From Tillandsia leiboldiana (taxonomy: Eukaryota > Streptophyta > Magnoliopsida > Poales > Bromeliaceae): 64,000 nucleotides of DNA. Made by a program: the position numbers and the translations under genes. The stretch spans positions 35,993,562-36,057,561 of the forward strand of contig CM055063.1 in assembly GCA_029204045.2 (NCBI GenBank), read 5' to 3'. This document shows positions 43,486 to 56,510 of this stretch, piece after piece. The notes beneath the pieces were generated by a model that was not told where the DNA came from, did not search any database, and worked only from the letters and a program-made list of their open reading frames with translations. The first letter of the stretch is position 1; the number at the start of each line of letters is the position of its first letter.

Positions 43486-44116
43486 GCAACGACACGGTGA
43501 TGGCCGCGTCGTCCGTCGCACATCGTCGCCACCGCCGTGTCGAGTGGTTGGTAGTGTTTTTGGGTTTTTGGACTCGGTTTATTTACAGTTTATGTTTCCG
43601 ATCTGACCGCGGTTCTTTTGGGGACTATTTTTAGGTCCGAGTGCCGATTGTGAGCATTGTTCGGCCTCAGGTGTTCCGGTCAGCACATTCGAGGTGGGTA
43701 CCGTTGGTTATTTTCGGTTTAATGTCGTTCCCGTGTATTTCGTATAATAAAGTAGATGTTTTGGTAAACTGTCTAACCCCATTGTATGTAAATCCCGTTT
43801 TGTTTTCTAACTGAGGCGGCTGAGGTCGCAGTATTGGTTATATGCTCATATTGCTTACACGCACACCGGCGGTTTGGCCAACGCACAGGGTGTATTTTTT
43901 CGGAAAGATGGTAAGGATTACCCGTGTACCCCACGACTAGGGATGATGGGGACCCCTCACGGTGAGGCAAACTGCTACTTGGGCAGTGGAGGGGTTGGAG
44001 GCACCAAGAATCGAGCACGGTATTTGGGGTTGGGGCCCAACTTGTTTTTAATTCTGGGGTAGGTGCCCAGCGTGATTTGTGACAGGGATTTAGCGGTACA
44101 TGAAGGGGGAAGTAAA

Positions 44117-44590
44117 TGTCACGCCCCGGGGTCGAAACTGCGACCCGGGCTCGCTAACAGATCCGCCACCGGTACGGAAACTGCCGTACAGATGAAGCGT
44201 CTAACCTGCAAAAGAATCAACTACAGTATATCGATATCAGAGCTGAAAGTAAAACTATTGAAAAGCTGAAATCCAACACTGTACAACTGAACGTAATACA
44301 ATAACCATCTCCCAAATAGCATCATATACAAAGTCCTCTAATATATAAAACCCAAAAGGGAGATATCTCCAATAAATACATCAGTGTACCAGCTCTCAAT
44401 ACACAAATATCCTCACTACATCAGTCTCTCAAAGTGTAAAATGAAAATACCACTCAATACCTCACAACAAAGGTCTCTCAACCGAAAAAGAAAGAAATAC
44501 ACTAATCCACTGAAGCTCTCCTCTGAAGGGGTACCGCTACACTCCAATGACGGGTAGGGAACTAGCTCGCGACTCCCTCGCCTCGGTCAG
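44117..44590 (-). repeat. LTR C fragment at the end of copy A
   Basis: The first 474 bp of the family C LTR (TGTCACGCCCCGGGG...), preceded by the same GTAAA as the full element at 47169. The U5 hairpin here is perfect (GTACGG/CCGTAC, 44172-44189). Its existence shows that the duplication followed the LTR C insertion. Confidence 0.87.
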
Positions 44591-47500
44591 AAAGAACACA
44601 CTTGCGGTGGCCAAACCGCTGGTGTACGTGACAACGTCATGAGCCTCACGATCCTATACTCGTGGAAATAGTCGCGGAATGCCTCACGATCCCATACTCG
44701 TGGAATAAATCATGGTTCACCTTACGATCCCCTACTCGTGAGACAAACCGATAAGTCAAAGAATCCGTCCATGTCCTTTACGTATGTACTGTTCCATTAC
44801 AACCGCCGTGACAATGCCTTTCCTGTCATTTTAAAATAGTAATACCGAAAAACAACAATAATAGGAAGATGAGGGTTGAACATCACCATTCAACAACATC
44901 CCCAACCTCGATTTAGTTACCCACCTCAACCGGCGATGAAAATGAAGCTCAAAACCCTTCAAAAGCCCCCACAACCTTGTTCGGACGAAAACAGCGGACC
45001 CCTCGATGGCAAGAAAAGAGTCTGGGTTCCTACCGCTGTGTCGGCGGTACCTACAACAAAAAATGAGTAAAAGAATCCGTATGTACCATTCCATTACAAC
45101 AGATCCCATACTTGTGGAATAAATAGTCGCGGAATGCCTCACGATCCCATACTCGTGGAAATAGTCGCGGAATGCCTCATAATCCCATACTCGTGGAATA
45201 AATCACGGTTCACCTTACGATCCCCTACTCGTGAGACAAACCGATAAGTCAAAGAATTCGTCCATGTCCTTTACGTATGTATGTAATATCACAACTTTTC
45301 GTGTAACGTTTACCCTCCTGCTAATAAAGTTTAAGTTATGGGAAACTGAATTAATGGGTTTACTTAAGTTGATAATCTTGAGGTGCGGGTATTTTTCTGT
45401 GATAGAGCTTGAAAAACGGTGAACGGCGGTGCGACCGGATCCGGATTCCGACTTACGGATCCCCCAGAAAGGGGTTGTTAGGATCACGGTAACCGGGATG
45501 TGCATCGGAATCCGTGCAAGACGCTTTTCGAGCAGATAAGGAATTATCTCTAAGGAATAAATAATTAATTAATTAATTAGGTATTAAATACCCGATAGAT
45601 TTCTATGGTACGTACTGAGAAAGAAAAAAATCACCTTTTCTGAAAAGAAACCCTAACCGAGAGAGAAAAGAAAGAAAGAGGAAAAAGCGAAACCCTAACC
45701 GGAAGGGAAAAGGAAGAAAGAAGGAGAAAGCGGAGTAACCCGATCATCCCCGACGAACGTGCCGGTGCCGGGAGCGTGAACGGATCGCCTTCTCCGACGA
45801 ATCACGGTAAGCGATGTTCCTTTCGGTTTTAGTTTCGAGGTTTTCTTGTCATCGTTTTACTTTGGCCGCCGCCGCCGCCGCCGTCCCGGGATTGCCGCCG
45901 CACCCCGGACGGCGCCGTGCGACACAAAGCCCGCGCGGCCGGGCCGCCCGCAGCACCGCGCGGGGATGGCGCCCACGCCACGCTGCAGGCGGTGCCGCGC
46001 GGCCGGGCCGCCGGCAGCGCCACGCGGGGCAGGCGCCCGCGCCGCGTTGCAGGCGGCACCGCGCGGGGCAAGCCCGCGCGGCCCGGCCGCCCGCAGCACC
46101 GCGCGGGGCAGGAGCCCGCGCCGCGGTACAAGCGGCACCGCACGGGGCAAGCCCGCGCGGCCAGGCCGCCCGCAGCACCGCGCGGGGCTCGCGTCTGCTC
46201 CGCGCTGCAGGCGGCACCGCGCGGGGCAAGCCCGCGCGGCCGGGCCGCCCGCAGTGCCGCGCGGGGCAGGCGCCCGCGCCACGCTGCAGGCAGCGCCGTG
46301 CGGGGCGAGCCCGCGCGCGGCGGGGCTACCGCAGCGCCGCGCGAGGTTGGCGCCCGCGCCGCGTTGCAGGCCGCGCAGCGCGGGGCTAGTGCCCACGCAA
46401 TCGCGCCGCTGGTGGAGCCGTGCGGGGAGGTTGCCCGCGCGGCCGTGCCGCATGCGGCACCGCACGGGGCTGGTGCCCGCGCGGCCGAGCCGCATGCGGT
46501 GCCGCGCGGGGCCGGTGCCCGCGCGGCCGCATGACACGCAACGACACGGTGATGGCCGCGTCGTCCGTCGCACATCGTCGCCACCGCCGTGTCGAGTGGT
46601 TGGTAGTGTTTTTGGGTTTTTGGACTCGGTTTATTTACAGTTTATGTTTCCGATCTGACCGCGGTTCTTTTGGGGACTATTTTTAGGTCCGAGTGCCGAT
46701 TGTGAGCATTGTTCGGCCTCAGGTGTTCCGGTCAGCACATTCGAGGTGGGTACCGTTGGTTATTTTCGGTTTAATGTCGTTCCCGTGTATTTCGTATAAT
46801 AAAGTAGATGTTTTGGTAAACTGTCTAATCCCCTTGCATGTAAATCCCGTTTTGTTTTCTAACTGAGGCGGCTGAGGTCGCAGTATTGGTTATATGCTCA
46901 TATTGCTTACACGCACACCGGCGGTTTGGCCAACGCACAGGGTGTATTTTTCCGGAAAGATGGTAAGGATTACCCGTGTACCCCACGACTAGGGATGATG
47001 GGGACCCCTCACGGTGAGGCAAACTGCTACTTGGGCAGTGGAGGGGTTGGAGGCAGCAAGAATCGAGCACGGTATTTGGGGTTGGGGCCCAACTTGTTTT
47101 TAATTCTGGGGTAGGTGCCCAGCGTGATTTGTGACAGGGATTTAGCGGTACATGAAGGGGGAAGTAAATGTCACGCCCCGGGGTCGAAACTGCGACCCGG
47201 GCTCGCTAACAGATCCGCCACCAGTACGAAAACTGCCGTACAGATGAAGCGTCTAACCTGCAAAAGAATCAACTACAGTATATCGATATCAGAGCTGAAA
47301 GTAAAACTACTGAAAAGCTGAAATCCAACGCTGTACAACTGAACGTAATACAATAACCATCTCCCAAATAGCATCATATACAAAGTCCTCTAATATATAA
47401 AACCCAAAAGGGAGATATCTCCAATAAATACATCAGTGTACCAGCTCTCAATACACAAATATCCTCACTACATCAGTCTCTCAAAGTGTAAAATGAAAAT

Positions 47501-47642
47501 ACCACTCAATACCTCACAACAAAGGTCTCTCAACCGAAAAAGAAAGAAATACACTAATCCACTGAAGCTCTCCTCTGAAGGGGTACCGCTACACTCCAAT
47601 GACGGGTAGGGAACTAGCTCGCGACTCCCTCGCCTCGGTCAG
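44588..47642. repeat. Tandem duplication, copy B
   Basis: Restarts at AAAGAACACACTTGCGG and repeats copy A without the Cassandra element. At the join, LTR C sequence GGTCAGAAAGA switches to LTR G sequence AAAGAACACAC, sharing AAAGA. Confidence 0.88.
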
Positions 47643-50600
47643 AAAGATTAGCAACAAGAGCAACAGGAACGGAAGAAGAAGTCCCTGGGGAAAAAGACAC
47701 CACGACGGGTGTGAGAACTACATCCCAAAGTAGTTCTCAGTGGGTGCCGCCAACAAGCCCGACGGCCTGCCCACTAAGTCTAATAGAGGCAAAAGTAGAA
47801 GAATGCAATGCTGGAAAGAAAACTGGTAAAGTAACTCTACCGCTACTATGCCTCTAACTAGATGCTCAAGGGTGAAACAGAAAGAACTCTGGTACCACTA
47901 CTAACTCTCAACTCAAATCACCCAATCTACACTGACTGCCACATCGGGTCCAGTCAAACCTGCGCCTACCTTCTGCCTGACGTCCACGGAGGAGAGGCCT
48001 TACGTAGGGCGTCCGTGACTGCCAAAAAGGACCCAGCCAGAGGGACTGCATCGACAAGCCGCAAAAGCAAGTAACCCGCCTAGCTCCGGAGTGGCACTCG
48101 AGGGGCGCGACCCCACCGAGTAAAGTATCTGCGCATCTATGTCGAGCTCAATGTGGCCCACGCAGGCTATAATCCAAATCCACGATCAACAAGATCGACA
48201 GTAATCAAAAGAACCCTGTCTCACTCACTGGCTGGAACACAACACAGCCGAGACCCCCTGTCGCTCAGACAGTAATCAAAAGACACTCTGATCAATAACT
48301 CACTATCTGACTCCACTCGGTCCCCCGACACGAGTGTAAATGCACCCCACTAATAACCCGACCCCTCGGCCCCCTATCTGGGCGAGGAAGAAACTAAGTC
48401 CAGATGAAATAGTGATGACAGTGGAAGTGTCTAAAGCAATAAAGTAACCTAGCCCAAGTTGGAGTTTTCTACTAGTCTGGTTGAACATGCTGCATATGAC
48501 AGTGGTGCTAGGTCAAGTCCGAAGATAGCGATAAATAAGGAGGTGGGGGGAAATAATAAGAAACACATGATAAACCAAATAAATAAGAAATCCCAACTCA
48601 TGCTCTCTAACATGCTATACTGGAGGTAAGAATAATACATGCACATCCCTATACAGCTAGAATTAGTGCACAGATCGCAAATCTTGGAAGCGAGGCCACC
48701 CACCTGACAAGTCGAACTGTCAAAGGTCCTACAGCTGATAATACCAGAAAACAGCAACTTAGAGTCCAACGGTCCAGCACTGTCCACAATCGCTCCGGGG
48801 TACAAAACAAAGCTACTGTTACACTTAAATTCCCAAATCTGCCAGAATTATTACACTGCAATTTCAGCTGCGAAGATGCGGTTAAACCACCTGCGGGCAG
48901 TCCCCGAAAAAATCCAAATAAAATATCACTGCGATCTACGCGTCGAAAGCTTCGAAGCGAATACCTGCACGTCCAGTTCCGAGTTTCCTACGCTGAGATA
49001 TAAAATCGGCAAGAGAAACACCCCAAAATAAACTGTACAAAATTCCACAGATAAAAACTCGGGAAGAAGAAAGATTCTCACCTTCGAAGCAAACTGAGAA
49101 AATTCTGAAAAAAATCCAGGAGATTCCTCGCGAGAAGTAGATGAGAATCGCCTTTTGAATCACCACGATCCGATGTCGGTGCGCAAAGTTACGGCTAAAA
49201 CTCTGCGATGCTGTCCAAAACTGCAAACTGAACCAAGGCTCCAAAGATGATGAAATTCACCTGATTTGTAGCAAGATTTAGCCTTTCTCTTCAATATGAA
49301 AAATGTAGGTCTCTGAGTCTTGGTGAATTCCCCGCAAAAAATTAACTTAAAACTCCACTTCTTCAGTCCTAGGGAGCAAAAACACTGAACACTGCTCAAA
49401 ATCATAACCAGAATCTCAGCTGTGCACAAAAGTCTCAGAGATGCCTCAATTCACCCAATTTAGATTCCAAACTTGAAGTTCCAGAAAATACAAAAATTGG
49501 ACCTCCTTAAGTCCTGGAAATTTTCTCACAAAAACTAACTTAAAATTCCATTAGTACATCCCAGGGGAGTAAAAACACTAACCTCTGCTCGAAATCCTCC
49601 ACAGAAAATAAGTGTCTCAAAGATGGTTATATTTACCTGGTTTAGATCTTCAATTAGGTTCCACCTTCAATACGAAAGTTGTAGATATTGAAGTTGTGAA
49701 GAGAACCACGCAAGAATCACCAAAAAATTCCACTCCTACAGTTCTGGAGACCTCCTGGAAGAAAATGCGACGAAGTGGAACCCAAAACCAGCAATGACCA
49801 AGCTCCAACAATGGTGGTTTCCTTGATGAAGAAGAAGAAGATGAAGGCTGCATCCTGGACTCCTTAGCAGCTAAGAGGTAGGTGAATTCCAAAAGAGTAA
49901 ACCCCAGCTATGAAGCTCCTTTAAATAGGCTTAAACTATTCCAAAATTAGGCTTAAGGTACACCAAACATCTTCACCAACTCTCCCCCTCACACCAGATC
50001 CCCTTGCACCTGATCCGGTGCAAGAAAGGTCGGACCAACTGGTCCGACCGGCTGCGTGGACCGACGGCACAGTGCCAGCGCAGCCTGCCCACGCGCGGGC
50101 GCGCGCCACGCGCGCGCGCATGCAAGCATGCGGTGCCCGGTGCACCGCGCGTGCACCGGGCGCCCGCCCGGACTCATGGACCGGGTGTAGCGCGGCTGTG
50201 GACCGCGCTGCACCGGCCGGTCTTTCCCCCGTGCACCAGCCCGTCCTGGACCCGGTCCACCGCACCAGCAACACCAAAAACCTTATATTAAGCCCAAAAT
50301 ATCCAGAAAAAGTGTAAATCGCACCGTTTTTCGTGCTGAGTCCAAATCAACAAACCGATTTGCCAAATTCTCACTCTAAAAATTTCCGAAGGCAACCGGA
50401 GAGGTAATCCTTTATCCAAACTTCGCCCGGAGTCCAAATTTGACATCTACATCGCGCCAAACCCCTCAAAACACTTGACGGGTCCTCCAATTACCCACGC
50501 GATCCCCTTTTTAAATCCGAAGTCCACCACTTGTGTCCAAATTGCGCACAAACACCACCGACACACCGCGCAGGCCTCCAGTGATGCAACTAAATTCCAA

Positions 50601-50713
50601 ATTGCATCACAAATCCATTTCTCGGGCCCGACAGGCGCACAAACACTCCCAACGGCCACTAACGGCTGCCCAACAACCAGTAAACCCTACGCGGGAAATT
50701 CCGGGACCTCACA
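47169..50713 (-). repeat. 3' LTR, family C
   Basis: In element orientation starts TGTGAGGTCCCGGAATTTCC and ends CCCCGGGGCGTGACA. Donor CAG|GTGGGT near 48701-48706 and a GAAG|GTGAGA donor near 49080 resemble the leader signals of the other families. A GC-rich patch with CACGCGCGGGCGCGCG lies at 50080-50260. Confidence 0.88.
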
Positions 50714-52964
50714 TCCTCCCCCACTAAAAGAAAGTTTCGTCCTCGAAACTAGATCAAGACCATCATGAGTCACAAATACCACGGGTAGGTATCCATCAAT
50801 ACGCCTCCAGCTCCCGAAACACCACTCACTCCTCGTGATTACTCCGCAACAACAACAACAACAACAACAAGTACGGTATGGCCTGATGTGCAATTCACTC
50901 ATCTCTCGAGCCAGAAATTACAACGGGCGTCCCTCGTACTCCAACACTCACAGATCTCAAAGGGCAAGTCAATCACGGGCGAGGAAAAACACATCACTCC
51001 TGAGCTGAGACGTGAAATGCTAAAAGGGCTCCACTAAAAGGCTGGGGAAACTGACATAACCACCAATGCAACGCGCACCAAACCACATCCTGGGTCAATT
51101 CAACCAAGGCTACCCGAAGCATACCCATACTTTCATCCAATGAGGAAAAGAATCCAATAAGTTGGGGTCTTCACTCAGTTACTTCTCGATCCAAAACCAC
51201 CCGAGTGAACTACTCAACCGCAAGCTACCCTCAAAAGGGATTCTCAAGAGACACAATCTCACGCCACAGTTGGTCACTCAACATGCTAACATAACCCTAA
51301 CAGACCCACGGGTCGAAGTCGATCTCTCAACTAATAATGAACACCCTGACGAGGACCAAACCATCGGTGAACGAGACCGAAAACTAGCTCAAAAGGTGAT
51401 CATAACACTGATGCCCGAACTTGCGGTCAAAAGTCCGAACCATCACCGCCAACCGCATAACTCTCACTCAAGATGCTGAAAGCTGTAGTCTCCACTGGTG
51501 CCACAGGGCAGAAACTGTAAACTGGAGCTGAATCTTAATCTATCATATAATACAGAACAAAAATGCTGAGAAATCAGGGCTGCTAGCCTAACAAGCGTGG
51601 CCTACGCCCAGGTATACCAATCGAAGCTGGAAATAATAGGCGTACTGAAAGGCTCAATTGTGGAATCCCAGCTGCCTACAAAATAGTGATCCGTCCTGCC
51701 ACAATACTCATAGGGATGGCCAAATAAAGTGCGGACCAAAGATCAACCCACGGTAACTCCACAACCACAATGGGAGGCATACTAAAACACACAAATTCGT
51801 CTCCCTACACTGGAAACACTAACATTGGCGCTGGTATCAATCTCCTTATCCATTGGCCATGCTCTCCCGGCACTGCCTAGTCCAAGAAGCTCCTCACCTT
51901 GACCATAAGTATAGGTCCCGGCCAATTCCCAACTAGTATCCAAATTGGCCGGATTTCCACCGCCGCCCCCCTACGGCAACACAAAGTGACCCAAGAAGGT
52001 AAGCTTCAGAAGCTAAAACTTGTATCTAAATAACTTGGCATACAGCTTCCTCCACCCAGGCATTGTAGCACATCCATAAGTGCTCTTCTTATTCCTGGTC
52101 ACTCAGGGAGTAAATCATAATATCCTTGGGGAAAACCACTCCCAAATTGTCCAAGTACAACTGGATCACACCATTCTTCAAATCTTGCAGACAACAGGGC
52201 ATTAATCACTCCATTAGGCCTCACTAAGAGTTCATATTGCCCTTACCGGACCCTGAATGCCATCCAGGCACAGCCCTTGGCTGTCAAATCCCAAGTAGTT
52301 ACTCGCATCATACAATAATTGCCGGAGTAAAACTCCAACAAAAAGGTCCTTGATAATACCTGAACCTGCCAGTGCTCAAATCATAACGAACCCTCATCAT
52401 CGTCTATCCAAGACGTGGCACTAGGTCAAACAGACCCCTTGATCCATCAGATCTTGCGACCGTACCATCAGCTCTCTCAGCTCCACAAGCGATATCCAAT
52501 GAGGTACTGTCGAGGGTGGCGCGGTTCCCCGCACAACGTCAAACGCAAACTCTGTCAACTTGACAAACAACTTCTCTCTCTTAAAAGTTGCAGCATGATC
52601 CTCCACACTCCTCATGCTCAAATTCATCTCAGAAACCAAACCCGATATAATCAAATCAACCGGCCCTGTAAAAAATCTAACCACTGGCACAGCAACTCAT
52701 TGTAGAGCTCCAACTCACGCCGGTACAACAGCCCGGTCCAAGTACCGCCGGAACACACAAGTCCTCAAATCCAAAAGGCCGCAGAGCCTTAGTCAATCCG
52801 CTAGACCTTGCTGTAAGCTCAATATGTCTCTAACGGGCTCCGAACTCTATGTAGCATAGCCCTCAACTGTAGAGTTCTACAATACCTCCAATCACCCACA
52901 AAGGCATTGACCAAAACACAATCCGAAACTGTCTGTGCCAAAACTATCATAAAATCCTCACTGT
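50714..52964 (-). pseudogene. Eroded gypsy interior with RT remnants
   Basis: Minus-strand pieces are recognisable. Around 52560-52421 the translation gives FAFDVVRGTAP ... ELRELMVRSQDLMDQG, the RT entry motif (family pattern: a PGT/GTAP block, then ELRELK.QL.DL.DKGF). Around 52050-51960 it gives KLYAKLFRYKF*LLKLTFLGHF, and near 51905-51870 VKVRSFLGLGSAG, the FLGH and RSFLGLAGYY motifs. Frameshifts and stops are frequent. Most of integrase is gone. Confidence 0.72.
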
Positions 52965-55900
52965 TGTGCACTCACCCCGGGGTCGAAACTGCGACCCGGG
53001 CTCGCTAACAGATCCGCCACCGGTACGGAAACTGCCGTACAGATGAAGCGTCTAACCTGCAAAAGAATCAACTATAGTATATCGATATTAGAGCTGAAAG
53101 TAAAACTACTGAAAAGCTGAAATCCAACACTGTACAACTGAACGTAATACAATAACCATCTCCCAAATAGCATCATATACAAAGTCCTCTAATATATAAA
53201 ACCCAAAAGGGAGATATCTCCAATAAATACATCAGTGTACCAGCTCTCAATACACAAATATCCTCACTACATCAGTCTCTCAAAGTGTAAAATGAAAATA
53301 CCACTCAATACCTCACAACAAAGGTCTCTCAACCGAAAAAGAAAGAAATACACTAATCCACTGAAGCTCTCCTCTGAAGGGGTACCGCTACACTCCAATG
53401 ACGGGTAGGGAACAAGCTCGCGACTCCCTCGCCTCGGTCAGAAGGATTAGCAACAAGAGCAACAGGAACGGAAGAAGAAGTCCCTAGGGAAAAAGACACC
53501 ACGACGGGTGTGAGAACTACATCCCAAAGTAGTTCTCAGTGGGTGCCGCCAACAAGCCCGACGGTCTGCCCACTAAGTCTACTAGAGGCAAAAGTAGAAG
53601 AATGCAATGCTGGAAAGAAAACTGGTAAAGTAACTCTACCGCTACTATGCCTCTAACTAGATGCTCAAGGGTGAAACAGAAAGAACTCTGGTACCACTAC
53701 TAACTCTCAACTCAAATCACCCAATCTACACTGACTGCCACATCGGGTCCAGTCAAACCTGCGCCTACCTACTGCCTGACGTCCACGGAGGAGAGGCCTT
53801 ACGTAGGGCGTCCGTGACTGCCAAAAAGGACCCAGCCAGAGGGACTGCATCGACAAGCCGCAAAAGCAAGTAACCCGCCTAGTTCCGGAGTGGCACTCGA
53901 GGGGCGCGACCCCACCGAGTAAAGTATCTGCGCATCTATGTCGAGCTCAATGTGGCCCATGCAGGCTATAATCCAAATCCACGATCAACAAGATCGACAG
54001 TAATCAAAAGAACCCTGTCTCACTCACTGGCTGGAACACAACACAGCTGAGACCCCCTGTCCCTCAGACAGTAATCAAAAGACACTCTGATCAATAACTC
54101 ACTATCTGACTCCACTCGGTCCCCCGACACGAGTGTAAATGCACCCCACTAATAACCCGACCCCTCGGCCCCCTATCTGGGCGAGGAAGAAACTAAGTCC
54201 AGATGAAATAGTGATGACAGTGGAAGTGTCTAAAGCAATAAAGTAACCTAGCCCAAGTTGGAGTTTTCTACTAGTCTGGTTGAACATGCTGCATATGACA
54301 GTGGTGCTAGGTCAAGTCCGAAGATAGCGATAAATACGGAGGTGGGGGGAAATAATAAGAAACACATGATAAACTGAATAAATAAGAAATCCCAACTCAT
54401 GCTCTCTAACATGCTATACTGGAGGTAAGAATAATACATGCACATCCCTATACAGCTAGAATTAGTGTACAGATCGCAAATCTTGGAAGCGAGGCCACCC
54501 ACCTGACAAGTCGAACTGTCAAAGGTCCTACAGCTGATAATACCAGAAAATAGCAACTTAGAGTCCAACGGTCCAGCACTGTCCACAATCGCTCCTGGGT
54601 ACAAAACAAAGCTACTGTTACACTTAAATTCCCAAATATGCCAGAATTATTACACTGCAATTTCAGCTGCGAAGATGCGGTTAAACCACCTGCGGGCAGT
54701 CCCCGGAAAAATCCAAATAAAATATCCCTGCGATCTACGCGTTGATAGCTTCGAAGCGAATACCTACACGTCCAGTTCCGAGTTTCCTACGCTGAGATAT
54801 AAAATCGGCAAGAGAAACACCTCAAAATAAACTGTACAAAATTCCACAGATAAAAACTCGGGAAGAAGAAAGATTCTCACCTTCGAAGAAAACTCAAAAA
54901 ATTCGGAGAAAAATCCAGGAGATTCCTCGCGAGAATTAGATGAGAATTGCCTTTTGAATCACCTCGATCCGATGGCGGTGCGCAAAGTTACGGCTAAAAC
55001 TCTGCGATGCTGTCCAAAACTGCAAACTGAACCAAGGCTCCAAAGATGATGAAATTCACCTGATTTGTATCAAGATTTAGCCTTTCTCTTCAATATGAAA
55101 AATGTAGGTCTCTGAGTCTTGGTGAATTCCACGCAAAAAATTAACTTAAAACTCCACTTCTTCAGTCCTAGGGAGCAAAAACACTGAACACTGCTCAAAA
55201 TCATAACCAGAATCTCAGCTGTGCACAAAAGTCTCAGAGATGCCTCAATTCACCCAATTTAGATTCCAAACTTGAAGTTCCAGAAAATAGGAAAATTAGA
55301 CCTCCTTAAGTCCTGGAAATTTTCCCACAAAAATTAACTTAAAATTCCATTTGTACATCCCAGGGGAGTAAAAACACTAACCTCTGCTCGAAATCCTCCA
55401 CAGAAAATAAGTGTCTCAAAGATGGCTATATTTCCCTGGTTTAGAGCTTCAATTAGGTTCCACCTTCCATACGAAAGTTGTAGATATTGAAGTTGTGAGG
55501 AGAACCCCGCAGGAATCACCAAAAAATTCCACTCCTACAGTTCTGGAGACCTCCTGGAAGAAAATGCGACGAAGTGGAACCCAAAACCAGCCATGACCAA
55601 GCTCCAACAATGGTGGTTTCCTTGATGAAGAAGAAGAAGATGAAGGCTGCATCTTGGACTCCTTAGCAGCTAAGAGGTAGGTGAATTCCAAAAGAGTAAA
55701 CCCCAGCTATGAAGCTCCTTTAAATAGGCTTAAACTATTCCAAAATTAGGCTTAAGGTACACCAAACATCTTCACCAACTCTCCCCCTCACACCAGATCC
55801 CCTTGCACCCGATCCGGTGCAAGAAAGGTCGGACCAACTGGTCCGACCGGCTGCGTGGCGCGACGGCACAGTTCCAGCGCAGCCTGCCCACGCGCGGGCG

Positions 55901-56510
55901 CGCGCCACGCGCGCGCATGCAAGCATGCGGTGCCCGGTGCACCGCGCGTGCACCGGGCGCCCGGCCGGACTCATGCACCGGGTGCAGCGAGGCTGTGGAC
56001 CGCGCTGCACCGGCCGGTCTTTCCCCCGTGCACCAGCCCGTCCTGGACCCGGTCCACAGCACCAGCAACACCAAAAACCTTATATTAAGCCCAAAATGTT
56101 CAGAAAAAGTGTAAATCGCACCGTTTTTCGCGCTGAGTCCAAATCAACAAACCGGTTTACCAAATTCTCACTCTAAAAATTCCCGAAGGCAACCGGAGAG
56201 GTAATCCTTTATCCAAACTTCGCCCGGAGTCCAAATTTGACATCTACATCGCGCCAAACCCCTCAAAACACTTGACGGGTCCTCCAATTACCCACGCGAT
56301 CCCCTTTTTAAATCCGAAGTCCACCACTTGTGTCCAAATTGCGCGCAAACACCACCGACACACCGCGCAGGCCTCCAGTGATGCAACTAAATTCCAAATT
56401 GCATCACAAATACATTTCTCGGGCCCGACAGGCGCACAAACACTCCCAACGGCCACTAACGGCTGCCCAACAACCAGTAAACCCTACGCGGGAAATTCCG
56501 GGACCTCACA
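52965..56510 (-). repeat. 5' LTR, family C
   Basis: Matches 47169-50713 closely throughout. The inner terminus is damaged: TGTGCACTCACCCCGGGG instead of TGTCACGCCCCGGGG. No primer binding site follows on the interior side. Confidence 0.86.

Larger units (their letters stand above)
41649..44116 (+). repeat. LTR D, truncated copy A
   Basis: Starts TGTAATATCACAAC and runs through the Cassandra insertion, AAACCCTAA motifs, donor ACG|GTAAGC, the GC array (42820-43480), acceptor TATTTTTAG, donor GAG|GTGGGT and the hairpin block (43858-43905). It stops at 44116 where LTR C begins after GTAAA. Confidence 0.85.
40957..44587. repeat. Tandem duplication, copy A
   Basis: Starts in LTR G (AACACACTTGCGGTGG), crosses the G/D boundary (41649) and the D/C boundary (44117), and ends within LTR C. 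It is followed head-to-tail by copy B. It differs from copy B by scattered substitutions and by the Cassandra insertion at 41989-42564. Confidence 0.88.
47169..56510 (-). mobile_element. Gypsy deletion derivative with family C LTRs
   Basis: Two near-identical LTRs (47169-50713, 3545 bp, and about 52965-56510) enclose only 2.25 kb. Target duplication GTAAA is perfect (47164-47168 and 56511-56515). The interior keeps a gypsy 3' end (TTTCGAGGACGAAACTTTC on the minus strand near 50729-50747) and eroded RT, but no gag, no integrase that I can see and no recognisable PBS. It can only have moved with proteins from another element. Confidence 0.9.

Noticed and set aside
49612..49797. Small frames duplicated at 49612 and 55411
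   Set aside because: Both lie at equivalent positions of the two family C LTRs and on the strand opposite to element transcription.
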